NCBI RefSeq assembly: GCF_047948215.1
Contig: NC_134455.1
Location: forward strand, 300,346,147 to 300,410,146
Source of the DNA: Lycorma delicatula
Lineage: Eukaryota; Arthropoda; Insecta; Hemiptera; Fulgoridae
Length of the DNA stretch: 64,000 nt
Direction: 5' to 3'
Shown piece by piece: positions 35,045-47,539 of the stretch. Position 1 is the stretch's first letter. Each line of letters begins with the position of its first letter. The translations under genes were made by a program, and so were the position numbers. The notes beneath the pieces were generated by a model. The model made no database searches. It saw only the letters and a list, made by a program, of their open reading frames with translations, and was not told where the DNA came from.

Positions 35045-36060
35045 ACGGTATTGATATTTTTTTATGATATTGTTTTACGGGCTCAACGCCTTGTCAACGG
35101 TTGCCAACGGTAACCGTACAATTTCAAAGATGATCTTGTTGATCGCAGGCATGGAATCGATAAACTTGGTTGCGTCTGAGAGATAACAGCGTTATGTTGC
35201 TAAGAAGTTAAGTGAACTGACTTCGTAGAAGATGGAATAGCATGGTGTTGTCTTGTGGTAAGTCAGAGGGGAGTGTGAGCGTTATACGCATGATCTTTTC
35301 CCTAATGATGTTGTTTTGTGGGATACCTCTTGGGGTACACCCGAACAAGTATGGACGCAATTTCTTTCTCGGCATGACACTTTTTGGGACAGACTTCAAA
35401 CATTCGACCTGGCGGACTCTGGTATGTGTCCACAATGCGGATTGTTGGACAATGTTTATCATGTGACATATGAACGTGCTAGGTATTAGTTAATGCTCAC
35501 GAGGACCATTTGTCAGCTTGATATTATCGGGTCGACACTTATTCTCGGTGTTAATTGGAAAATCCGTGTCAAATGGTTGATCATAGAAAGGTTTATTACA
35601 TATTTGGCGAAAGAAAGGATCGATGAAGGGATCTGATGTTCCGCTTGGACTTTTCTTCTTTGTGTTTATATTTGGTTTTATTGTTTGTTAAACTGTTATT
35701 GTTATGTTTTGTTAGTGTTTTTTTTTTCATTTTATGGCTCATTGTTTGTCAAACTCAATTTTGCCTTTCGGGTAGGTAGGGTTCAGTTACTTCATTCTTA
35801 GAAAGTCATTCAGTCTTGTTTGTGACTTTGCTAGATGTGTTTTGTTTGTGTCTATGTTAGTTAGTAGGACACCGTTGGGAATGTAGCTTGTGGCAATTAC
35901 ATCGGTGGCATCCTGGCTGAGGCTTGACTGAAAGATGTCATTGTCGAGGTACTGAAGATGACCTCCGGTAAAGCCCATAAGGGATAATTGCGGAGGAGGA
36001 GGCATAGCGACCGAAACCATCACATGGTCTTCCCCTATGGGGTCAGGATGGTGGTAATAT
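35045..36060 (+). mobile_element. R1-like LINE fragment: C-terminal zinc region plus 3' tail (copy 2)
   Basis: Around 35275-35480 a plus-strand frame reads RYTHDLFPNDVVLWD, then VWTQFLSRHDTFWDRLQ and GMCPQCGLLDNVYHV, the R1-type C-terminal CCHC region (last Cys lost). From about 35650 follows the 3' tail shared with 28240-28625. The piece separates the PLA2-like fragment from the protease-like fragment, both in the same orientation, so it probably inserted into the virus-like element. The 84- and 74-codon overlapping frames here are shadows; the 5' limit is approximate. Confidence 0.62.
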
Positions 36061-36137
36061 AAACAAAAAATCAAATAATAGATAATATACTAATCCGTCC
36101 ACTGCACGATAAGGAATAGGCAGAGTACGGTATAAAA

Positions 36138-36420
36138 TTAAACATTCCTCGTTTTAGAGGTGTTTTCATGCGGGAAAATTTACCAAATAAGCTATGTAAG
36201 CAAGAAGCGGCTGTAGTAATTCTAGTTACAACTAAGCGACCTGGTACGCATTGGGTGAGCTATAGGAAGGAGAAGCAGTACCATTTCGATAGTATTGACA
36301 AAATATCTCCTCTGTAATTTAGGATAAGTCATACATATCAGAGCCAGCAACAATACATTGCAGACGGAAATAAAAAACACCATGTTTGTAGGTTTCACTG
36401 ACAAACACAGCTTAACTGCT
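36138..36420 (+). pseudogene. Adenain-like cysteine protease fragment (Polinton/adintovirus-like)
   Basis: A plus-strand frame reads NIPRFRGVFMRENLP, then CKQEAAVVIL, then RPGTHWVSYRK and YHFDSIDKI before a stop. The GTHW block carries the catalytic-type His of adenovirus-type proteases, which Polintons, adintoviruses and related elements use to mature capsid proteins. The downstream active-site Cys block is not readable. It is on the same strand as the PLA2-like piece 1.4 kb upstream, and the R1-like fragment lies between. The fold class call is fairly good; the exact element type is inferred. Confidence 0.55.
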
Positions 36421-36439
36421 GGGTTTTAAACGAAACCTG

Positions 36440-36700
36440 CTGTTGCCTAATGTTTTAACCATTCTAAAAACACTGTAAACGTAGCGCCTGTCAACATTAT
36501 CCGAGTAAAGAGTACTATTTTCAAAGGCAGTTATCTCGACTGCAAACAGGAGCGGGTACTGAATGAGTCCCCTCTGGTGGTAGACCATGCTGATGATAGA
36601 AGAGTCATCGTGGAACCCGACATATCTACCGATCGATTAAAAGACAATAGGAGAAATAGTCATATCCAATACTAGATTCACACTATAATCAAATTTAATC
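36440..36700 (+). pseudogene. Unidentified fragment, possible third gene of the virus-like element
   Basis: A frame reading VNIIRVKSTIFKG then a charged stretch VVDHADDRRVIVEPDI follows the protease-like fragment after a stop. In my memory a similar VNIIRV start occurs in proteins next to such proteases in insects, but I cannot name it. Treat as a decayed co-directional reading frame. Confidence 0.3.
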
Positions 36701-38310
36701 TAGGTAAATAGATTACGAGAAATCCTCTTAAAAATAAGGAAGTTTAAATTTAAGCTAAACATAACCTACGCTCGCTAACCTTGTCTGATTAAAGTTAAAC
36801 ATACAAATTATATATCTTATCATCCAACACTGGAAGCGATTAATCAATTTGCCTCATTTACAAAAAGTTTAATCAAATTTTAAGCATTATAAATTGAAAG
36901 GGTCAATCAGGATATACAGAATATGTTCACTGCATGGATGAACGGTAACGAAACGGTCAGATTGTTTGCCCTTTGTTCGGTTTTTTATAGAAATATTTTT
37001 ATTCAACTTTCACCACAATGCGTGCTGAATGCGGTTCTTCAGACCAACCTAACGGTGTTCCTGGAGGCTGAAATAAAAAGGTTCTACTAGTTAAGAGACA
37101 TTTATAAGATAATAAAATTAAGGAAAATGAACAATATTTCATTGGAGTTTTGAGATTTCAAGTGATATGAATGGTACTAGTGTTAGTATTACTTCCGCTA
37201 TTTGTAAAAGAAAATATGACATCTAAAAGACAAAAATGTATTCATGAAAATTTAATTAACCTTTGTAAATTATAACCAAATTATTATATAAATTAACTGC
37301 AGAAAACTTAACAAAACATTTTTATACGTAAACTAGAGGTGAGTTCTTACACTTGAAATTATTTTTTCACAATAAACATAAGTGATATTGTGGGATGTGA
37401 TCTACACAGTATCCCAGTATTCCGCTAATTGCGCAATACATTTCAAACAATTCTTGATTGATTCAATATGTTGCACAATTTTCAAATCAATCCACAATTA
37501 ATTAAAAATATTGCGCAATATCAAATATCAGCCAATATTCTTTATCATATAGGAGCAGCTTATCGGGAAGTTATTTTGCATTTATTTTATTCAATTTAAT
37601 GTAAAAGGCTCGAAACATTCAGGGACTTATTTTTTAAACATATGTTGTTAGTTTGTATAGAACGATAATGTAATATAAGTCAAAAAGAAGACACATTTTT
37701 AAACAGAACTTTTAATCTTAATTTTCCCTTCATTAATATCTTCAAACCAAATCATACGTATTTTTCTCTCTTAAAACTTCTCCTTACCTTTGAGCACTAG
37801 AATCCTTAAGAGTTGTCTTTCTTTCCTTTGTTGGATACTAATTATTATCGATCCTGTTTCTGCTTTGACCTTTTCTTAATCTAGTTCTGCATTTAGTTCT
37901 CTAGGATCAGAAAAAATCTAATTACTATTGGTGTCATGATCCTGCACTCTATCAAATACTCTTTACCGTTACTCTCATCGCCTTCACACGCCTTTTGCAA
38001 AACATAATTTTATTTTATACTCATTATTTAATTTTCTTATTATAGTAATGTATAATTCCTCTATTTTATATAAGGAGGAAAGTTTCTGTGTTAGCACAAT
38101 CTCAAGAACCGCTAAACTAATCGCTACCAAATTTTAAGAGTAGATTCAATATATAATTCGGAGCGTCATAGGCTTCATCAAGATGAAAAATTATTTATTA
38201 AAACGCACTTCTTTTATTAAGCTGCACTTCTCATTTCGGTCGCTAGATGGTGAGCCCGCAAAATTCACATGCACCTTTCTTATGTCAAGCAGTTCCTCAC
38301 ACATTTTTCA
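36701..38310. other. AT-rich spacer with one imperfect palindrome
   Basis: No gene recognised. The palindromic block at 37428-37519 is listed separately. Part of 36.7-37.1 kb could be further decayed virus-like sequence. Confidence 0.4.
37428..37519. repeat. Nested inverted repeat of about 92 bp
   Basis: Outer arms ATTGCGCAATA (37428-37438) and TATTGCGCAAT (37509-37519) are perfect complements. Inside, GATTGATT and AATCAATC pair as inner arms. The total length fits a tiny foldback or MITE-like unit. No target duplication was confirmed. Confidence 0.5.
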
Positions 38311-38313
38311 TTA

Positions 38314-38342
38314 GATATATATATATATATATATATATATAC
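38314..38342. repeat. TA microsatellite
   Basis: A continuous TA run of about 27 nt is followed by ACACGCAC. A simple repeat with no other role seen. Confidence 0.9.
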
Positions 38343-38689
38343 ACGCACAAAGTTTGTCTATTTCTTTGTTCTCAAAGAACCAACCGACTGATTACTTTCA
38401 AATTTACAGGATAAATTTGTGTTATCCCAGGAAAAGTTTAAGCCATAGACCGTTTGAAGGTTAAATTATTAAAAATATTCGTTATTTCTTCACCCCTACG
38501 GATGGTGAAGTTGCAAATTAAAGATATTCATTGAATAAAATAAATATTAGTCCCTTTATTTCATTATTATATTTTTGCCAGCTTGGCAAAGAAATAAATT
38601 ATGAATTTTTGGTCGTTCAAGGTGGGTTACTATTATTTTGTCTTGTGTGATTTCTCAGGTTTCTATAAAGCCTGAATTCTTTAATTATT

Positions 38690-38948
38690 ATTTTTCAGTA
38701 TTATTCTCACAACAGTGGGAGGATCCAGGGGACCAAGCCCTCTGGGTAGACATGAATAGTAGCTGAAGCGAACTCTGCAGGTGTCCAGAGCGTCGGTCTC
38801 CCTGGTACACGGGAATAGCAAGCAAAATGAGTTCTGCGGATCTGGGTAGGCTCCTTACTCCTGGGAGGCTCAGAGGAGCCTTTGAGTTGACTCTGGGATT
38901 CACCTGGGCCCTGAGGGTCCGAGTTCTGGCTAAACAGGCCAGCTAGTT
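38690..38948 (+). other. GC-rich island, probable transposon piece
   Basis: About 260 bp of GC-rich sequence (GGAGGATCCAGGGGACCAAG near 38721, GGGCCCTGAGGGTCCGAG near 38907) ends sharply at GGCCAGCTAG|T. A CTAG end followed by T is what a Helitron 3' end shows, but the required upstream hairpin is not convincing and no 5' end was found. The 71-codon minus-strand frame is not a credible gene. Confidence 0.35.
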
Positions 38949-40160
38949 CTAAATATTAAAATGAATTCAGTATTCGGAAAAATCAAACAGGAGAAAAGGT
39001 TAAGTACGCATAGTAAACTAATTAATATTTAATTATTTTTAACAGTCAGTAATTCTAAATAAGTTAAACAATGAATCAGTATGTATTCAATGAAAATTTA
39101 CCTGAATATACATTTAAAACTGAATATTGATTCTCCTATTAAATATTAATACTTAACATATAATAATTTCTCATAACTTTACCTCTCGTAAAATTTTATT
39201 TTGTTTCAAAGACGATGAGAAATTTGTAAAAGCTATGAAAGGTTTCATCTTTAACATACTGTACTAAGAATTTAGCTTTATAGTATTAAAAAATAGATAT
39301 CAGCGGTAAACTTAAACAAGGTTAAATTATTTAAAAACTTCATCTGGAAATATAAATAGAGTATCAAAATTATGAAATCAATGTTTGTGTATATTTTAGT
39401 AAACTGTTAGTGTTAACGTGTGTAAATTAATTGTAATTCAAAAATATTTCATCACTTTAGAATAACATTGATCTTTTTTTTGAATATTTTTATTTGGTTT
39501 ATAAAATCTTATTGATACAAGGGTATTTATTGTTAATCGAGAAATGCCACCCATATTTGAACCATTATATTTTTCTTTAAAATTCTGTATTTCGGTAAAT
39601 ACTTAAAACATATTAAAGAGAAGTATTTTTGCGATAAAATTAATATATTGATATTATTAAAAAAATTGTATCGTCATGAAATTATAAGAAAGCAGTAATT
39701 TCATGGAAAAATTTGATGTGGACACCACATGTCATCCTTGTACGTCCATTAAATTACATTTACACAATATTTGCTGCCCTTCATTTAAGCTTATTTCTTT
39801 TGAAAGTATGATACGATCCTCAAATTCTATAATAAAGTGGACAGTTACAAAGTTGCTGAAATGTTAGTTGATATTAACATCAAATATTTGTACATATATT
39901 AATTCAACAATCTTACATGAAATATTAGGAAAAAGTAAACGTCCCTTTATTACTCTTATTACTAGATCAGTATTATTCGTATCTTCGTTAGTTACTGATT
40001 AACAAAAGTTTCAGATTTCTGGTGTGTCGTATAGATAAAAGTTAATAATAATTAAATTCTTCCATTTTAGTGAACTGTACTCGTATACTGGTTACAAATA
40101 TTAATTTCGACCTTACGGTGTAAAATATTCAGTTTTTATTATTGCATTATTTGGTGAATA
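38949..40160. other. AT-rich spacer
   Basis: No feature supported by the sequence. Confidence 0.5.
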
Positions 40161-40164
40161 ATCA

Positions 40165-40745
40165 AAAATGAAAAAGAAACAATCATACACGAAAAAAGAT
40201 AACATGAAGAAATATATCTAAAAAAAAAAACGACAAGAAGATGAATATGAAGAGGAAGAAAATGTTAACAACAAGGGACAAATAAAAAAAAAACAAGATG
40301 ATAAATATAAAGAGGAAGAAAATGTTAAAACCGAAGAATGAATAAAAAAGATTAAGGGAAGGTAATAAATATAAAGAATAGTAAATCGTTATGACCAATT
40401 AAAGAATAAAAAGTTTAAGAGAGGATGATGAATATAAAGAAAGAGAAAATTTGAAAACTAGAAAACGTCTACACAAATTAAGATCAGAAAATTTATATCA
40501 AACCAAAGAGCGACTAAATGATTGGCAACAAAAAACAAATAAAGTAAATGATGAACAACTCCGCCTTAGGAAGAATATTGTCCTACAATAACATAGGAGT
40601 ACTGAACTACAATATAAGAATTTTTTGCAATTTATTACGCCTCAGTGTATATGTTGTTCTTGTGTGGATCTATTTTTCATTCACTCTGTAGTTTTTAATG
40701 TACAAGTAGATAAAATTAAACGGAAATTCCAGAATAATTAAATAA
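40165..40745 (+). pseudogene. Possible Helitron/helicase-type N-terminal fragment with charged repeats
   Basis: The plus strand holds two similar units (KRQEDEYEEEENVNNK and KKQDDKYKEEENVKTEE), then YKERENLKTRKRLHKLRSEN, then PQCICCSCVDLFFIHSV. Repeating charged units followed by a C-x-C-C-x-C-x-x-LFF block resemble N-terminal regions of arthropod Helitron/PIF1-type proteins. The frame has stops and no Rep or helicase follows. The underlying DNA is a degenerate purine-rich tandem repeat, so the likeness could be compositional. The 71-codon minus-strand frame opposite is low-complexity. Confidence 0.38.
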
Positions 40746-40974
40746 AATTAAACTAGAAAATCCAAAAATGCGATTATGCCTTTTAAATTGTATGAACACA
40801 TTTTTAAAAGTACATAAAATTTTATTTCACTAATAATTACTGATTTTTTTCATACTTGTTTTTTTCATTGTTGTTATTGAATAATTATTTATTATAAAAA
40901 CGTTTTTAAAACCATAGGTTAATAATTCTTAATAAATTAATATACTTAAATTAAGAAAAAAATAGTTAAAAAAA

Positions 40975-41435
40975 AGGAGATGAAGTCTGATTCGAACTGA
41001 TGTGCCTTCCCTTGTAAGATCCAAATATTTCATTAATTAAAGGTTTCTTTGACTATACCTCTAGAACTAATGAAAATAAGTACCACACATGTTATACCTC
41101 TCAATGAGAACTTATTACTGCAGTTAAGAAAAAGTCCAAAATCAATTTTTTTTTTAAATTTTGGACACTTTTAGTTGAGTCGATTGCAATTAAAAGGAGA
41201 AGTGCACAACTAGATGTTACAACAGTCATAAATAAAAAATTTCAAAATCCTACGTCTAATCGTTTTTTAATTATGAGGGATACATTTGTACGTACGTACA
41301 GACGTACGCCGAAATTAGTCAAAATTGATTCAGGAATGATAAAAATGGATATTTCCGTTGAAATCTGAAAACTGAAATTTTTCGCGACCACAATACTTCC
41401 TTTACTTTGCACAAGGAAGTAAAAGTTATGATTGA
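40975..41435 (+). repeat. Probable non-coding repeat ending in a small hairpin
   Basis: GATTCGAACTGATGTGCC near 40991 resembles an inverted tRNA B-box region. The end near 41395-41430 reads ACTTCCTTTACTTTG then CAAGGAAGTAAAAG, a hairpin like the CTTTCC...GGAAAG ends of repeat A. The composition differs from the flanks. No second full copy is in the window, so the repeat call is partly inference. Confidence 0.4.
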
Positions 41436-42904
41436 AGTCAATTTTTATTCAAAACTATAATCTTTTTTTTTTATAAATTTGGAGATCGTAAATGTTTTTT
41501 TTAATTTTTAATATTTTTTTAGAATTTTTAAAAAATTCATCTTAAAATAATTTATTTTACAAAATATAGAATAATTTATTTATTACCTCTTAAAAGTAGA
41601 CTAAAAACTAGAATAAAAGATTAACTTTTACTTGTAGTTATCCGAATAAATATAAAAGTAGGTAAAATAATTTTTGTATGAAATGTGTCAATACTACGTT
41701 TTTGATTTGGTGATAGAATGAATTTATTTTGTATATTGTGTTGGATTTAATCTAAAACGTAGCAGTACCATTAAGAGCGTAAAATACATAACATTGAATA
41801 ACACTTATTTTCATGCAATCTAAAGCTTCGAATTTTTAAGAATACTTGTAAATTTATTCAAACAAAAAATGTTATTAATTTGATAAATAAAACTATTTTT
41901 GGCTTTGATTCAAGTTTTTTATATTATTTTAAATCTAGATCACTATGAATTTAACAAAAATGTTATCATAACAAAAATGTTATGCCAAGAAATTTTGTTT
42001 TTGAGTATAATAGTATGAGTAAGAATTAGGCAAACACTACAGGATTTTTACTGTATATCCAATTAAAGATTTCTGAGTCTGATTCATGCACGAAACAAAT
42101 TTAAAATTAAAATAGAATATCAAATCTCTAACTGTAATGAAATTAAATTTTTTCACAAAATATAAAATAATCTTGTAGTTTTGTTTTAGTTTTAGGTTTA
42201 AACAAAAGCTGTTAAAAAATAATAATTAACGAAAAATGTATCTTATTCAGAAATTAATAAAAAAAAATAAATTTTTAGACAAGTGGCAACAATCTTCTAA
42301 TTCTAAAACATGGTAAATAAGAAGAAAATTGTCATTTCTCATTTAGAATATCCTTCATTACACATTCTTCTAATTTAACACAACTCTAGAATTCAAAAAT
42401 CAAATCACATCACCAGCATTTACTGTTAGAGTTTATGTCAAAGTCATGAAAAGAAGTAGTTAAAGTTAATTAGTTATACTAGAATTTCTGGTAAGTACGT
42501 AGATTTATAAATGCTTCTATAAAGATCTTTAGCTTGAAAAAATAAATAGTTTTAAGGTTTATACCTAGATTAAATTTATTTTCTGAGATTTGTTTAATTG
42601 TTTCTTTTTTGAGTTAAAGACTTTCGTTTTGGTTTTTTTTTAAAGTAACTTAGTAGTATTAAAAAATAATTAAACAATTAACAATTATATAAACTCTATA
42701 ATAAATTCACATTTTAAATCGAAAATATTGATTAAAAATATCAAAATAAGATACCTCCAGGAAGAAGCATGCAATATAATATAAAAACAGGTCATAAATA
42801 TGCAATTAAAAGTGAGGATGCAGAAACGGTTTTCGAACCTATTTTATTTAATTTTTCCTGTCAAAAAACTTTAGAAATCACTAATTTTGCTCCTTCATTA
42901 ACGT
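41436..42904. other. AT-rich spacer
   Basis: Nothing recognised. Confidence 0.5.
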
Positions 42905-43110
42905 TTTAAAAGTTCAGTACGACCTCGTTTCACCGGGGTAGCTGAAATCCGAGCGAAATATTTCACTAGCCGTAATTCGCAAACGAAACATTTTTGGACA
43001 CATGTTTATATGTATTTTTCCATTACTTTTAAGAGAAAAATGGGTTATGAAAGTCCCGGGAGAACTTTGTGATAAACTTGTTTATTAATCTTTCACTCTG
43101 AGATGACTTA
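42905..43110. other. Moderately GC-richer segment of unknown origin
   Basis: GACCTCGTTTCACCGGGG at about 42922 and AAAGTCCCGGGAGAACTTTG at about 43050 stand out against AT-rich flanks and read like a mobile-element remnant. No coding or second copy is visible. Confidence 0.3.
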
Positions 43111-44930
43111 ATATTTATTCTTGTGTTAATGGAAATATGAAGCAAAATAACATTGATCTTAAATAATTTTTGATTTCTTTCTATCGATTTAACTACAACT
43201 GAAGGGGAAAATACACATCTTTAGGAATCATTTCTATCATACCTAGCCTACAATTCAAACCATAATCGTCTTTTTTTCCATGAAATGGATTTTTTCTTGG
43301 AATTTTAACAAGCCGGCTAATGCTTATAGATAGACTTTTCGGTCCATAACCAGATATATCTATAAAATGTATTAATATAAGGCAAGGCTCAATCCAATTT
43401 GGGTTTACGAAAAGTAACAAATGGTAGCAACTGTAATAGAAAAAAGAAGAAAACAAGTCCATTACTTTTTGATAATGTAATTATGCGCACGATGGTTCTA
43501 TATAATTAATTATTTGTTGATTTTAGCGTTTGTAAATTTACAGAATTTTGCAAAAAATATTAATTTTAAGTTTTTTCCTCATCAAAAATTGCTATAAGAT
43601 CGATGCCATTTATTTAGTGTTTCCCTAGTAAGTTGTTACTGGAAGTATACTTATTTCTGTTAATGTAAAATGCAATTTTTTTCTCAAATTTTTCACTTTG
43701 GATAAATCAAAACGGCAACCGTCAGAGTGATGGTATGCATTATACTAACGATCAACATGTAGTAACCTAAATAAAGTATCATCAAAAACAGTCATCTTCC
43801 TTTACAACTATTTGAAAATTCAATGGTTTGTCAATATCTCAGATTATATTAATGATAAGCGAAGTGGTAAACAGAATATTAATTATGTCTCTTTTATTCC
43901 TTCACTATAGCTAGGCGAGGGGAACATACGCCTAGATTATTCAGGTAATAGTTTCTCTAATTTCCCAAAGTAAATTGGGAACTGAACTGCTAATTTAGTC
44001 ATCTTATTAAAAAAGATTCCTAGCCACAGATTAAAATTAAATAATATTTTAATAATTATTTCTTGAAATGTTTTGAAACATTTGATTCGGAGCAATTCTT
44101 TCAGTGAAAGGGAAATTATCCATTTTTATCATTGAGAATGTGGTCCAAATCCGGAATTTTTATTAATAATAATACAATTTAAATGTCTGTTCATCAAAAG
44201 GAATGATAGGATCTCATAAAAATAGGAAAGATAAGGTATAAAGTCGATTATAGTGCATATTGTTGGGTAGTAAACATTAAAGTAATTTTCTTGCAAAAGT
44301 ATCTACAATACTAATAATAATAACAAGAAATAAATTGCTATAATAAACTTATTGTAATAAAATAGTATTGTAATTATATAATAATAATAATAGTATATAG
44401 TATTTTATAACATAATCAACTGTGAAGAATTATTAAACAAATTGTAAGTAAAATAATAATCAGACTTGGACAGAAAAAAAATTAAAGTAGGAAGTAAAGG
44501 CGTGAGTAAAATTCTCAGCTTTCTATAATTAATGAGGTTAAAGCCTTATAAATCATTTTCTAAATACAATAAAAAAATTAGTTTGATCATATTTTACTAC
44601 CAAACTAAATTTCATTTAACCTATAAAATTTAATTTTGTTTCTGCAAATTTTCTTCAATAACTGCAGAAAATGCACTATTTTTCATAATAAATTAATTTT
44701 ATAACCGAGTGAATTGCAGAACAAATTCAAAAATTTGCGTTTTCTGTATCTTTTCATCATCTTCCTCTACATATTTGTTTTGCTTCTAGAACAAGTGTTT
44801 TCTAAAATTTTACTCGTTTTAAAGTTAATAACATTTTCAATCGGGTATAATAATTTAAACAATTTAGAATAAATTGGTAAGTTTGGTTTGATAAGCTGTA
44901 TAAAGAAATACATTCAGTAATTAAAAAAAG
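43111..44930. other. AT-rich spacer
   Basis: No feature supported. The 89-codon minus-strand frame at 43193-43462 has no recognisable motif and ordinary AT-rich composition. Confidence 0.45.
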
Positions 44931-44934
44931 CTGA

Positions 44935-45460
44935 CAACACAGTTGTAGGATTTTCCGATCACGCGGCTTTTTTCTGATAAACGGCTTACATACACAGACA
45001 ACTTAATTTAAAATACGTTAGTGCTACACTAGCGCTTCTTGTGGTGATAGGGAGTACCATTGACGCGGTATACTCACTTAGACACTGGTTTAGAGTATTT
45101 TTTGGGGTTCGGGTGCGATGTTCAAAAATGTTTTCTTGGAAATATTTTTTTTTATTAATCGTTAACAAATATGCAAATCTCGAGTTGCTGAGGGTAACCT
45201 TTCTCTAATGCCTCACCCCATTGATCTTTTAAGTTGAAAATTTAATGTCATTAATGCCCCAAATATAGACGTAATCTGACCAATTTAGGTCAAAATTATT
45301 CCAGCAGTTCTGGATATATAAGGTGATTTTGTTCCTTAGGTGCCAAATCGTCAAGATCAGGTGAAAATCTGATTTGCCCAAACCGGACCGATTGCAATAC
45401 TTTCCTTTCTACAGCTACAGCTCTGTTATAGCGCTAGATGGAAAAGTAAAAGAAGTAATT
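44935..45460 (+). repeat. Dispersed repeat A, copy 2
   Basis: Same orientation as copy 1 at 20 kb. Shared blocks in the same order are ACACAGTTGTA, CACGCG, ACTTAATTTAAAATA, CTTTTAAGTTGAAAATTTAATG, GACGTAATCTGAC, GACCGATTGCAATACTTTCC and TAGCGCTA. The 5' hairpin is weaker than in copy 1 and about 400 bp of the middle are absent. The 60-codon minus-strand frame at 44986 is not a gene. Confidence 0.7.
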
Positions 45461-46370
45461 TTACATCGCTTATGGAATCATATTTGCAGTTAAAAAAAAA
45501 AATTAAATAAATTATACCATCACAATTGATGTCGCTAGTCCTGTAATAAAATGAATAGCTAGGGTTAATTGTCTTACGAGTAGAAGTACAAAATAGTAGA
45601 TGAATTAGATTTCTCTTAGTAGCAGTTAATAATTTTTATAGAAATTTATTTGAAACCACTACTGAAATTCAATAATAATAAAATCAAACGACCATAAATA
45701 CTAGAATCATAAATTGCAAAAATTTTAATGAATAGTATTAATTTTTCTTCGTGTTTTTTATTCAAAATTTCACTTTAAACAATTTTTTTATTATCATTCC
45801 TAACTAAATTAGTTATTTTAAAAACAAACCAATTGATAACTGAAAAAATGTTTGATAAAAAGAACAAATTTCATGGGGAAATCGAGTAAACATTTGTTAC
45901 TACGAAGCGTGAAGAGCATACATTTACAATACATTATGCAAGTTCACACAAATATAGATTCAGATTCAAGTTAGAAAAAACATTTAGTCTTTAACATAGT
46001 TTTTTGTTAGTATTATTATTATATTATTCTATCGTATATTTTATTATATTATTATTTGTTAGTAATATTATTATTATATTTTATTTCATTAATATAAAAT
46101 GAGACTGGATAGTTCACAGAAAAGTTACTAGAGATTGCGATTGGTTATTTTATTGTTATTACTCTTAAGCTTCAAACTCATTTGCATTTATATAACACAA
46201 CAATAATGCATGCAAAAATGAGAGAAAAGGATTGTTCATTTGGGGAACAATTTTGTCATATTTATTGTATTAATTTTCAATTACGCATGTATGAATATAA
46301 TGAATGATATGGTGAAAACGGATATGTTTTAGTTGTGTAGTTTGGTGTGCTGATCACTATTCTTATTAGC
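45461..46370. other. AT-rich spacer
   Basis: Contains ATT/TTA-rich low-complexity sequence around 46000-46090; no gene. Confidence 0.5.
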
Positions 46371-46371
46371 T

Positions 46372-46372
<1 letters not shown>

Positions 46373-46411
<39 letters not shown>

Positions 46412-46412
46412 C
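46373..46412. repeat. Compound (CA)n(TA)n microsatellite
   Basis: CA dinucleotides for about 24 nt pass directly into TA dinucleotides for about 16 nt. Confidence 0.92.
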
Positions 46413-47535
46413 ATAGGACAGATTATTATAACCAATGGAAGGGTCTGAAATATTTCGTCGTTATAATGCTAATGCTCTGAATTAAATCAATACATTGCAG
46501 TAAATCTATAATAAGTAGTAATCTACTTTACCACCTGATACTGGGAATCACGAAATAGAGATGTTATGTGATTGAGATACTAGGTAATTTTGACACCACC
46601 TACCATAAGATACACTATTGTCGCTTGACGTAGTGTTGGTTTACACACACACACTGTAGAAGATTAGATAGTGCTTTATATGAGATTCATGTGCGGGGGA
46701 CATTTAATCACTTTGACAACATAACAGATATATTTTGGTCGGCTAATTAATTCAATATGATTAAGTAGAATCTTGCAGCAAACCAGTTGTTATTTTAATT
46801 AGATAATTATATTATAAGAGTATTTATAATTTCCAATAATTCAATTTACCTCGTGTAAGAAAATACTTTATACGATCAAGCATTTCTGTAATTTACAAGA
46901 AAAAACTTATAAAAAATTTCTGTTCAATGTACTAATGTTACACATTTAATCTTAAACGTGATTCCTTTTACGATTATGGAATAAAGAAATTCATAATAAT
47001 TTTATTTGATTGTTGTATAGTTTTCGCTTTCCCTACGGCTTCATAAAGAATATATACACTGTTAATTTTCTGTTACATTAAAGTTGTACCACGAAAAAAG
47101 GTATTCATTAGTGTATTTCTATAACGAAGAGTGTCCATATCTGTCTTCCTTCTACTTATGGTCCCGTATAAAGCATCTGATATGAAAGAGACGAAAGTCA
47201 GAATTACTTTTCTTTGATAGTAGAAATGGTTAATAAACAGTCCCTGTTGTAAATAAAGAGGAAATATTACTTAGAGAATTGAGTTATGTAAAAGCATATG
47301 ATGGGCTTCGAATACATTTGATATTATTTTGAATTCGATTCGATAGTATATTTGCCTCAAACACACTATCTATACAGTTGAAACCTCTTAGCTCTTCTGT
47401 TTTAAAAGAATTTGGAGATTGGATACTTGATAACTTGAAAATGTTTATACTATTTCCACAATTGACTTGTATTTCATGTTAGTTCGCCTACAACCGCATT
47501 AGTTATGGCGAACCTAAACTATATCATGTGTACTA
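46413..47535. other. AT-rich spacer
   Basis: Nothing supported. Confidence 0.5.
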
Positions 47536-47539
47536 TTAC

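Noticed and set aside
35208..35466. Overlapping frames of 84 (minus) and 74 (plus) codons
   Set aside because: The R1-type CPQC motif lies in a third frame, so both are shadows.
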